A stretch of DNA of 21,155 bases from a virus. Within the stretch, counting starts at the first letter, position 1. Each line of letters starts with the position of its first letter. Of this stretch, positions 5,497 through 12,082 are shown piece by piece. Below the pieces are notes generated by a model. The model did not search any database. It worked only from the letters and a program-made list of their open reading frames with translations, and had not been told where the DNA came from. The translations under genes were made by a program, and so were the position numbers. Location of the stretch: the IMG/VR virus record IMGVR_UViG_3300008952_001682, positions 1 to 21,155 of that record. One strand, given 5' to 3'.

Positions 5497-6462
5497 TTAT
5501 AAATATTTCTTTTTCCAATCAGATTTATCTCTCCATTGATATGGAAAATCTTCTTTTATTCCTTGTTCGTTATATATTTCGGGTTTCCAATTATACCATT
5601 TAGCTCTAGGATTATCCTTTTCTTTTGTTACTTTAAACTTATTTAAACTTTGTCTTTCTTTATTTTTAAAGTGTATACTAATCATTATTCTTGGTCCAAG
5701 CGTATCTACTTTATGGAATTGAAACTGTGGTATATATAATAAATCCCCAGCTTCTAAAGCAAATTTTTCTAATACTTCTTTTGGTTTATTTGGAGCAAAC
5801 TCTTTATATATTGTCCATTTTTGTCTACCTTCAGTATGAAATAAAAAGTTTTCAGTACTATCAGCATGTGCTGGAAAACTTTTAGATCCAGCTCTTGGAG
5901 AACAATATATATTAGCTTGTCCTTTATCAAAATACTTTTCAAATTCAAAACAAATATCAACTAAATCTTTTTTCTGATATTCTCCAAATGGTAATACAAA
6001 TGACTTACCATCTTTTTTCCATAAATCATAAACTTTTTGACGGTTTAACATAGGAAGTTTTAATTCTCCCTTTCTAACTTTATCAAGGCACCATCTTCCA
6101 TCACCTTCTTTTCTATAATCTAAAATTTGTAATCCTTTCATTGCAGGATACTTATTCATATACTCATTGAAATCATACCATGTAAATAGATTTTTAAATT
6201 TATTTCTTCTAATTATTAAGTGTTTTTTATTCCAATATTCTGTAAAAAATATTTTAGGACTTATTGGGTCTAATATATCTTCTAATGTTATTTTTTTCAT
6301 TTTATTCTTTTGTTTATAAGGAAACCATTTGTTTAATAGGTCTTGTCTGTATCTACAACCACAGTTTACACCAAACCAACCTGTTACTGTTATTATTAAC
6401 CATTTAATACCAGTTGTTTTAGTGAATCGTTCAAAAGTGTCTCCAAATCCTCTATCCTTCAC
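5497..6462 (-). CDS. JmjC/cupin-8 Fe(II)/2-oxoglutarate oxygenase with N-terminal fused phage domain
   Basis: The 321-residue frame has two parts. Residues 1-54 carry GFGDTFERFTKTTGIK and CGCRYRQDLLNKWFPYK, which I recall as a small stand-alone phage protein type. Residues 55-321 form a JmjC/cupin-8 domain: KKHLIIRR at 79-86, the iron motif HAD at 199-201, distal His H250 in FQFHKV, and PRIMISIHF. A Met at 55 (ATG 6300) could start the oxygenase alone, so the frame may yield a fusion or two products. JmjC enzymes hydroxylate proteins (such as ribosomal protein arginine by YcfD) or small molecules; the substrate here is unknown. The start is a GTG at 6462, overlapping the nrdA stop by 11 bases. 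Both flanks belong to one transcription unit. Confidence 0.75.
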   Translation of the reverse strand: MKDRGFGDTFERFTKTTGIKWLIITVTGWFGVNCGCRYRQDLLNKWFPYKQKNKMKKITLEDILDPISPKIFFTEYWNKKHLIIRRNKFKNLFTWYDFNEYMNKYPAMKGLQILDYRKEGDGRWCLDKVRKGELKLPMLNRQKVYDLWKKDGKSFVLPFGEYQKKDLVDICFEFEKYFDKGQANIYCSPRAGSKSFPAHADSTENFLFHTEGRQKWTIYKEFAPNKPKEVLEKFALEAGDLLYIPQFQFHKVDTLGPRIMISIHFKNKERQSLNKFKVTKEKDNPRAKWYNWKPEIYNEQGIKEDFPYQWRDKSDWKKKYL

Positions 6463-8176
6463 AACTCATACATTCTTCGCTAGTAGCTTGTTCAGCTATA
6501 TCGCCTCTTAATACAGATTCAGTTCTCATATAATATAAGGTTTTAATACCTTTCTTATGAGCTTCTAAATGTACTTTATTAATAAATTTAGGATCAGCTT
6601 GTGCTGGAAATGCTAGATTTAAACTTACAGCTTGATCTATATATTGTTGTCTTATTCCAGCTTGATTAACTAATTCTAATTGATTTATCTCTTTAAAAGT
6701 TTTGTAAACTTCTTTAATTGGTATATCTTTTTCAGGTCCTACCATAACCTTATTTAATTTTTTAATACCTTGAATAGATCCACCATCTTTTAATATTTGG
6801 TCCCATATTTTATCGGTATTTAAATTAAGTCTTTTTAACTCTTCTAATAATGTAGGGTTCTTTCTTATGAATGTTCCCTTAGCAGATTGATCTGTAAATA
6901 CATTTGCTGCCCAAGGTTCTATTCCCGGCGAAATGTTTCCAGCAAGCTTGCTATTACTAACAGTGGGAGCGATAGCACGAAGATGAGTATTACGCATCCC
7001 AGTACCAACACACCAAAGAGGCTCACCAAAAGTCTCGGCAAGAGCCATAGAAGCGCGTTCAGACTCGATCTTAATTTGACTGAATATTCTTCTTGTTTCA
7101 TATTGTGCTAATAATCCTTCGAAAGGAAATCCTTTCTGTTGTAGGTATGTATGCCAACCTAAAACTCCTAATCCTAAAGCTCTACCTTTTTCAGCAGATC
7201 TTATAGCATTTTCAAATCCCCTTCTATTTTTTGCATTTTGTATAAATTCTTCTAATACACCATCTAAAAACCATATGCTATCATAGATTAAATTACTATC
7301 TTTCCATTCATGGTATTTAGCTAGATTTAAACTAGATAAACAACATACGAATGAATGATTTTCATCTGTGTGTAATACTATCTCTGAACATATATTTGTC
7401 ATAAATACTTTCAGAGCATTATCCTTATACATGCTAGGGTTTTGTTTATTAACATTACCCTTAAACATTATGTAAGGTTCTCCAGTTGCTTTACGTTTCT
7501 GAAGTAGTTTACCCCATTTACGTCTTGCAACTTTATCTCCTGCTGCTAACTTTCTCATAAACTTATCACCAATAATAGTACATTGATGTAGGTTTAATGA
7601 TTGTCTATTAACATCACCTTTAGGTTCTCTAATCTCTAACCAGTCTTCCCAATCAGCATGCTCTATATTAAGATTAACTGATGCAGCTCCTCTTCTTACC
7701 GCTCCCTGGTTGGTAGCTAATATGCTAGAGTCATATATTTTACAAAAAGGTACAGTACCATCAGAGGTACCATTCATTGTAATTTCTGATCCAGCAGGTC
7801 TAATCTGATTTATACCAACTCCAACACCTCCACCGTGTTTAGCTAGTAACATCATTTCTAAATTCTTCGTTCCAATATCATATATACTATCGGCAACATC
7901 AATACCAAAACAAGATATAGGTAATCCACGATCAGTCCCAGTATTACTAAGCACAGGGCTAGCAAGACAAAGCCAGCCTTTCCATATGTACTCAAAAAAT
8001 TTCTCCTCCATCTCTGGTTTCTTGATTCTCTTCGCAACCGTTCTAGCGACTCTTTGATAAGCTTCTCTTGGCGTTTCCCCATTATATAAGTATCCTCCTT
8101 GAATTGTTTTTTTATATACGTCAGCTTCTGCCCACTCTGGGTAGTCCTGACCTTTTATCCATCTATTACTCCACAT
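6452..8176 (-). CDS. nrdA: Class I ribonucleotide reductase, large (alpha) subunit, no ATP-cone
   Basis: This subunit reduces ribonucleoside diphosphates with NrdB. Active-site features are C89 in PISCFGID, the NxCxE triad N261-C263-E265 (TNICSEI), its partner Cys in FVCCLSSLNL (278/279), the phosphate-binding KLAGNISPGIEPW segment, the radical-transfer pair in TLYYMRT, and the C-terminal redox pair C569/C572 (CMSC). It is 574 residues, far shorter than the roughly 760 of E. coli NrdA. It begins where the catalytic domain begins, so the dATP-sensing ATP-cone is absent and dATP feedback control should be lost. The C-terminal pair needs an external reductant. The gene is separated from the Kazal lipoprotein gene upstream by 1 base. 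A GC-richer patch covers about 6910-7080. Confidence 0.93.
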   Translation of the reverse strand: MWSNRWIKGQDYPEWAEADVYKKTIQGGYLYNGETPREAYQRVARTVAKRIKKPEMEEKFFEYIWKGWLCLASPVLSNTGTDRGLPISCFGIDVADSIYDIGTKNLEMMLLAKHGGGVGVGINQIRPAGSEITMNGTSDGTVPFCKIYDSSILATNQGAVRRGAASVNLNIEHADWEDWLEIREPKGDVNRQSLNLHQCTIIGDKFMRKLAAGDKVARRKWGKLLQKRKATGEPYIMFKGNVNKQNPSMYKDNALKVFMTNICSEIVLHTDENHSFVCCLSSLNLAKYHEWKDSNLIYDSIWFLDGVLEEFIQNAKNRRGFENAIRSAEKGRALGLGVLGWHTYLQQKGFPFEGLLAQYETRRIFSQIKIESERASMALAETFGEPLWCVGTGMRNTHLRAIAPTVSNSKLAGNISPGIEPWAANVFTDQSAKGTFIRKNPTLLEELKRLNLNTDKIWDQILKDGGSIQGIKKLNKVMVGPEKDIPIKEVYKTFKEINQLELVNQAGIRQQYIDQAVSLNLAFPAQADPKFINKVHLEAHKKGIKTLYYMRTESVLRGDIAEQATSEECMSCEG

Positions 8177-8177
8177 A

Positions 8178-8396
8178 TTAATTTTTACAATTTGTTTCTA
8201 CTGTAGCTGTAGTCCAGCTAGTATTTCCATCACGCATAGCCCAACATTCGTTAGCATAAAGAAACCCATTACATCCACATACATAGTCTATTTCCATTGT
8301 ACATACTAGGTCTGGGTCTGGTGATGCTATACACTCTGCAGGTATTATAAATTCTTCTTTACATCCCAATAATAATAATAAAATTATATATCTCAT
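8178..8396 (-). CDS. Kazal-type protease inhibitor lipoprotein
   Basis: This 72-residue protein starts with a very short hydrophobic signal (MRYIILLLLLGC) whose lipobox LLGC predicts lipidation at C12. The mature part has six Cys at 22, 32, 40, 42, 51 and 70. The core CTMEIDYVCG … LYANEC mirrors the Kazal pattern CTxxYxPxCGxDxxTYxNxC. By analogy with ovomucoid, the reactive-site P1 residue would be M34, two after the second Cys, giving preference for chymotrypsin- or subtilisin-like proteases. It should sit on the cell envelope. It lies between nrdB and nrdA with gaps of 3 and 1 bases, so it is expressed with the reductase although unrelated to it. The domain call is strong; the target is unknown. 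Confidence 0.82.
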   Translation of the reverse strand: MRYIILLLLLGCKEEFIIPAECIASPDPDLVCTMEIDYVCGCNGFLYANECWAMRDGNTSWTTATVETNCKN

Positions 8397-8399
8397 TAG

Positions 8400-9359
8400 T
8401 TACCAGATATTTTCGAAATCTTCGCCCTCATTTGCTTTGCTGTAGTCGGTAGGCCTGATCGCAAAGAAGTCAGTATGAGTATGACCCCCAGTGAGATGAT
8501 AAAACCAATCAAGGTTTTTAGCAGCTTCGACGTTATATTTGAAGATTTTCTTGTATCCAAGTTCTTTAAGTTTTTCATTAGCTCTTTTTCTAATAAATTG
8601 TTTTAAATCATATTTCGTTAGATTCTCCAAATCTCCCATTTCAAACATCTTGTCTATATATTTTTCTTCTAATTCTACCATTGTTTTAGCTGCTTCTAAT
8701 ATATCTGCCTCACAATCTTTTAATAAAGATTTGTTTTCAGTACACATATGTCGAAATAATTTACAACCCATTTTAGAATGAAGAGATTCATCTCTTACAC
8801 TCCATTTCATTTGTTGTCCTACACCTTTTAATAAGTTTCTTAGTTGAAAGCTATATAACACCGCAAAAGCTGAATATAAACTTACGCCCTCTGCAAAAGC
8901 TGAAAATACAGCTAATGATCTACCTATCCCCACTTGATCTGTGCCATCATAACTTACTAAGTTGTCGAACCTTTCTGCAGTAGCAGGTTCGTGTAAAAAC
9001 GCCTCAAAGTCCTCAAGACCTAGCGTTTCGTTTAAATAGGAATATGCAACAGCATGTATTGTTTCCTGTGATCCAAACATCATAGACATTTGTTGTATCT
9101 CATGTTTTGGAAACCATGATACAACTTTTTGTGTCCAATAGTCTGATACAGCACATTCTGTTTGTGCAAATCCTAATAATATATTGCCAACTAAATTCTT
9201 CTCAGCTGGTTTTAATTTTTCATTCCAATCTTTTATATCACCACTCATTGGTATTTCAGTATGTAACCAAAATGCTTGAGCTTGTGGTAACCAACCCTCA
9301 GTATAATATTCAGGGTATTCAAAAGGTTTATAAGGTATTCTTTCGTCAAATAATCCCAT
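8400..9359 (-). CDS. nrdB: Class I ribonucleotide reductase, small (beta) subunit
   Basis: This 319-residue ferritin-like subunit makes the metal cofactor/radical for NrdA. Ligands at canonical spacing are E68 (TEC), E99 and H102 (QETIH), E157 (FAEGVSLY), E191 and H194 (RDESLH). The radical tyrosine is Y106, four after H102 as Y122 follows H118 in E. coli. The E68-E99 gap (31) and the E157-E191 gap (34) equal those of D84-E115 and E204-E238. The first ligand is thus Glu where E. coli has Asp. The C-terminal tail (EGEDFENIW) is the usual acidic/aromatic docking tail for the alpha subunit. It is first in the nrdB-Kazal-nrdA order. Confidence 0.93.
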   Translation of the reverse strand: MGLFDERIPYKPFEYPEYYTEGWLPQAQAFWLHTEIPMSGDIKDWNEKLKPAEKNLVGNILLGFAQTECAVSDYWTQKVVSWFPKHEIQQMSMMFGSQETIHAVAYSYLNETLGLEDFEAFLHEPATAERFDNLVSYDGTDQVGIGRSLAVFSAFAEGVSLYSAFAVLYSFQLRNLLKGVGQQMKWSVRDESLHSKMGCKLFRHMCTENKSLLKDCEADILEAAKTMVELEEKYIDKMFEMGDLENLTKYDLKQFIRKRANEKLKELGYKKIFKYNVEAAKNLDWFYHLTGGHTHTDFFAIRPTDYSKANEGEDFENIW

Positions 9360-9360
9360 A

Positions 9361-9510
9361 TTAATCGTAAAAAAGTGTTAAACAAATATCGAATATAAAT
9401 ACATAAAACACATGATCTATTTTATTATTTTCCATATCTGGATAATTTCTATATCCAAATAATAAGCCTTCAAATAGGCCAAAACTTAATTCCCATCTTG
9501 TTAATCTCAT
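9361..9510 (-). CDS. Small protein of unknown function (49 aa)
   Basis: The ATG at 9510 overlaps the TGA of the upstream basic gene by 4 bases (ATGA), and the TAA lies 1 base before nrdB, so the frame fits exactly between two genes. The product begins MRLTRWELSFGLFEGLLFGY, contains KIDHVFYVFIFDICL and ends in FYD. It alternates aromatic and hydrophobic residues and may be a compact beta-rich or membrane-associated protein. I recall similar short proteins in marine phages but can name no function. The tight coupling is the main support. Confidence 0.68.
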   Translation of the reverse strand: MRLTRWELSFGLFEGLLFGYRNYPDMENNKIDHVFYVFIFDICLTLFYD

Positions 9511-9650
9511 CTTCCTTGTCCTCTATATTTAGTTCCACAATAATACTTACCAGTTTTCTGATTAGTATGTCTATTTTTTGAGTGTACACCTGGTCTTTTC
9601 TTTTTTGGTTTTATATTATACGCTACAGCGAACCAATTTTTTCTAGCCAT
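9507..9650 (-). CDS. Small basic protein (47 aa)
   Basis: The ATG at 9650 lies just inside the 3' end of the nuclease gene (8-base overlap), and its TGA overlaps the next start. The product is rich in Lys, Arg and Gly, with a PKKKRPGVHSKNRH segment and a C-terminal YRGQGR, and contains one Cys. Net charge is strongly positive, suggesting nucleic-acid or ribosome binding. Short proteins with an RPGVH…YRGQG pattern recur in marine phages, to my recollection, without known function. Confidence 0.7.
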   Translation of the reverse strand: MARKNWFAVAYNIKPKKKRPGVHSKNRHTNQKTGKYYCGTKYRGQGR

Positions 9651-10083
9651 GTTTTAGTATTAACTTAACTGTTTCATCACACTCTTTTTGATTTTGAGGT
9701 TTATATAATATTGAGTTTAAATTATGTTCTGCATAATACTTAAACAATTTCCATCTCATTGGAAAAGCTTCATTAGCTCTTCCTTTACATTCTATTATAA
9801 AACCTTTACCTATGAAATCAGGAGTATATCGAATAGGTAATATTTTCTTATTACCTCTATCTTTATAATCTCCTTTTCCATTAGCACATCTTTCATAACA
9901 AGTTTTATTTAAATCAAAACCTTGAAAGATTGTATATGTACTTCCCTCATACGCTGCAGGTATTTTAGCTGCTTTTAAAGCTTTATACATATACGATTCT
10001 AACCCGCTAGCAAACTTAATCCCGTCAACCGTAATTTTCTTCGATTGAACGGGACCTCGTTTTCTTCTTATCTTTCTTCTCAT
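9643..10083 (-). CDS. PD-(D/E)XK endonuclease, T7 endonuclease I-like
   Basis: This 146-residue nuclease has the core E29 (SGLESYMYKAL), D89 (RYTPDF), E98 and K100 (IIECKG). The order SGLE…YTPDF…ExKG is that of T7 endonuclease I, which resolves branched DNA, and also of some phage DUF1064-type nucleases. A basic N-terminus (MRRKIRRKRG) suits DNA binding. An insertion between the first and second motifs contains C62 and C66. ATG 10083 is preferred over a TTG at 10089 because it forms an ATGA overlap with the MazG-like gene upstream. Likely role: processing replication or recombination intermediates, or host DNA degradation. Confidence 0.8.
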   Translation of the reverse strand: MRRKIRRKRGPVQSKKITVDGIKFASGLESYMYKALKAAKIPAAYEGSTYTIFQGFDLNKTCYERCANGKGDYKDRGNKKILPIRYTPDFIGKGFIIECKGRANEAFPMRWKLFKYYAEHNLNSILYKPQNQKECDETVKLILKHG

Positions 10084-10361
10084 GTCCAACTACCAGGTTT
10101 TCTTTCGTTCTTTTTTCCTTTATCCATCATTTTAGCTATATATTGTATTTCATCTTTTAAGCAATACTTTGCTGATTCTAAATACAATAATGCATCCATT
10201 AATTCTTCCTGTACATCTTCCATGAAATGATAAAGACCTTTTTCTCTTCTTTCTATTTCAGATTCCATAGTATCCCCATATTTCTTTTGTCCTATGAGAC
10301 TACGTTTATCCATCTTTTTTAAGACTCGTCTAACGATCGCGTCTTTTGTTCTTATTTCCAT
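10080..10361 (-). CDS. MazG-like all-alpha NTP pyrophosphohydrolase-type protein
   Basis: This 93-residue, mostly helical protein has a GQKKYGDTM segment at 24-32 and an acidic helix HFMEDVQEELMDALLYLE at 45-62, whose EExxD spacing (E52, E53, D56) resembles the metal-binding helix of MazG/dUTPase-type NTP pyrophosphatases. Such enzymes hydrolyse nucleoside triphosphates to monophosphates, and in phages may adjust nucleotide pools or (p)ppGpp signalling. Only one strong acidic motif is visible, so activity is uncertain. It is separated by 2 bases from the GIY-YIG/MazG fusion gene, giving two MazG-type genes in tandem. Confidence 0.6.
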   Translation of the reverse strand: MEIRTKDAIVRRVLKKMDKRSLIGQKKYGDTMESEIERREKGLYHFMEDVQEELMDALLYLESAKYCLKDEIQYIAKMMDKGKKNERKPGSWT

Positions 10362-10363
10362 GA

Positions 10364-11161
10364 TTAATCTTTAACAAAAGTTCCGTTGTTCATTTTGCCT
10401 TTACGGTCTTTAATTTCATTATAGGCGGATGCTATACACGTTTCTATGTTTACTCCATTGAGATGGGCTAAGTTTGTTAATACAACTACCATATCTCCAA
10501 CAGCATCAATTATTTCATTTTCATCTTTTTCAAGAGTAGCTTTAGCTAATTCACCCATTTCTTCTTGTAGTTTAATGAGTTGTGTTTTAGCATCTCCTTT
10601 ATCATATAAACCTCTAACTTTAGCCCATTCTCTAATGTTCTCAAACATTTTAAGGGACTTTTGTTTATTGTTAGGTTTAACATGATGTTTTACGTCTATG
10701 ATAATCGCTTTTTGAGTCATAACCCAATTAGCAAACGCTTTATTATATATATAACATCTGTCGTTGTTATACATAGAGGTCTTAACATTCCTCATAATCC
10801 ATTTGATTGATTCGGGATTAATTTCAAACTCACCGTGCTCCGTAGTCCATTTCATCCCAGGTAAATCAAACAATCTACCTTTTAATTTATCTATTGGACA
10901 TGGAAATGTAGTGGTTTGTTCAGTTACATTTATGTTCATATTAGTTCTTGGTTTAAGGTTTTTATATGGTACCATATCTACTCGATAGCCATATTCTTTT
11001 TGTAATTGTAGTTCTAAAGAAGATATATGATCTATATCTTCAGAACTTTCTAGTACTTCATACTCATCAGGTGAATAGCCTTGTTGAACTGTGACCCGGT
11101 TCTTAAGATCACAGGTAACGCCAATCTTTTTACCTGGAATATGATATAAATAATAAGTCAT
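10364..11161 (-). CDS. GIY-YIG-like domain fused to a MazG pyrophosphohydrolase domain
   Basis: The 265-residue protein has three parts. Residues 1-65 resemble a GIY-YIG nuclease domain: YYLYHIP … KIGVT in place of GIY…YIG, R22 in DLKNRV, and E50 before a KEYGYRVD end. Residues about 70-170 are a spacer of no recognised type. Residues about 170-265 are a MazG domain with E200/E201 and E204 (LQEEMGELAKA), then E216, D219 and D223 (ENEIIDAVGD), which bind Mg for NTP hydrolysis. The MazG part looks active; the nuclease part is shortened and may only bind DNA. It lies between the ThyA-family gene and the second MazG-like gene, with gaps of 2 bases on each side. Confidence 0.72.
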   Translation of the reverse strand: MTYYLYHIPGKKIGVTCDLKNRVTVQQGYSPDEYEVLESSEDIDHISSLELQLQKEYGYRVDMVPYKNLKPRTNMNINVTEQTTTFPCPIDKLKGRLFDLPGMKWTTEHGEFEINPESIKWIMRNVKTSMYNNDRCYIYNKAFANWVMTQKAIIIDVKHHVKPNNKQKSLKMFENIREWAKVRGLYDKGDAKTQLIKLQEEMGELAKATLEKDENEIIDAVGDMVVVLTNLAHLNGVNIETCIASAYNEIKDRKGKMNNGTFVKD

Positions 11162-11163
11162 AT

Positions 11164-11811
11164 TTATTTTTCTAATTTATCGTTATATATATGCATGTTA
11201 TGTGCGTGATGGTAATACCATCCGATGTCCATAGACAGTCTCTCTGCAATCATCTTCTGTAACATACTAAAACAGTATTGGTCATTACAGAAGCCGTACC
11301 AGAGATCATTAGATCTCATGTAAACAGACATACATAATTTGTTTTGTATTATTGAAAATTGTACCGCATAAGTACAAGGAGTATCATTTCTATATTTACT
11401 CCATTCTTTTGCGTCGTAAATGCTTATAGCCGCGTGTCTAGTGTCTGGTTTGTCTTTAAGCTTAGCAACGACATAATCTATTTGATCATTACGTTTCCAT
11501 TGATAACCGTAATTACTATTTACATTACCATTAACATCTGCCATTCGACACCAAATAGGAGGTACTTTACCGTAGATCTCACCTAGTTTATCTATGTTCT
11601 GATCTCCTGATAAATACCATTGCCATTCAGCTTCAGCATAATCTGATTTCCAATCTCTTATTGGATTTACTATATGATTATCTAACGGGTTTTGTATATA
11701 AAAACCACAGTTAAATATAGCTTTTGTATTATCGAAGTTTTGTCCAGCTTCTGGAATATACTCCCATAAATCGTTAAAAGCATGATTTGCATTATAATAA
11801 CTATTTTGCAT
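11164..11811 (-). CDS. Thymidylate synthase/dCMP hydroxymethylase superfamily protein
   Basis: This 215-residue protein follows the ThyA fold from the WQWYLSGDQNI segment (63-73) onward. The catalytic Cys is C146 in NDTPCTYAVQF. Phosphate-binding residues are R125 (KPDTRHAA, where E. coli has RR) and R166 (YMRSND), followed by D169, N176 and the H207/Y209 pair (HIY). The N-terminal RTGT phosphate loop of E. coli ThyA is missing: the region reads NFDNTKAIFN. The GxPFN loop is shortened to GFCND. It should methylate or hydroxymethylate a pyrimidine deoxynucleotide, dUMP or dCMP; the altered loops prevent a firm choice. Its start overlaps the upstream gene by 11 bases. Confidence 0.78.
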   Translation of the reverse strand: MQNSYYNANHAFNDLWEYIPEAGQNFDNTKAIFNCGFYIQNPLDNHIVNPIRDWKSDYAEAEWQWYLSGDQNIDKLGEIYGKVPPIWCRMADVNGNVNSNYGYQWKRNDQIDYVVAKLKDKPDTRHAAISIYDAKEWSKYRNDTPCTYAVQFSIIQNKLCMSVYMRSNDLWYGFCNDQYCFSMLQKMIAERLSMDIGWYYHHAHNMHIYNDKLEK

Positions 11812-12082
11812 ATTTTTTATAATAATATAATTGATATTCAGCTACTTTTTCCCATATAGTATTTTTTCCATAAGTTTCAGGTGATGTACCAATTAATTTT
11901 CTATTTGGATAAACACCTTTTTCTATATCAATATACCAACTAGGAACTCCCCATTCAGACTGTCTAGGCGTAATACATATATCATTATGTAAACACCATA
12001 AACAAGCTTTGTCTTCTTCTTCAGATCTATTATAAGATCCCATAGAAAATTTTCTAGTTTTCCCATGGTAAGCTGCCGACAT
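11801..12082 (-). CDS. Unknown phage protein with a Cys cluster
   Basis: I do not recognise a family. The 93-residue product has a basic N-terminus, a possible metal site CLWCLHNDIC at 27-36 (C27, C30, C36, with H32), then SEWGVPSWYIDIEKGVYPNR, and an aromatic, basic C-terminus (EYQLYYYKKYAK). It overlaps the end of the primase-helicase by 29 bases and the start of the ThyA-family gene by 11 bases, so it is translated within the replication/nucleotide operon. Confidence 0.68.
   Translation of the reverse strand: MSAAYHGKTRKFSMGSYNRSEEEDKACLWCLHNDICITPRQSEWGVPSWYIDIEKGVYPNRKLIGTSPETYGKNTIWEKVAEYQLYYYKKYAK

Noticed and set aside
10446-10685. Plus-strand ORF opposite the MazG domain, and similar long antisense frames (for example 6887-7111, 16413-16763, 17408-17737)
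   Set aside because: Each is antisense to a well-supported gene and encodes low-complexity sequence with no recognisable motif.
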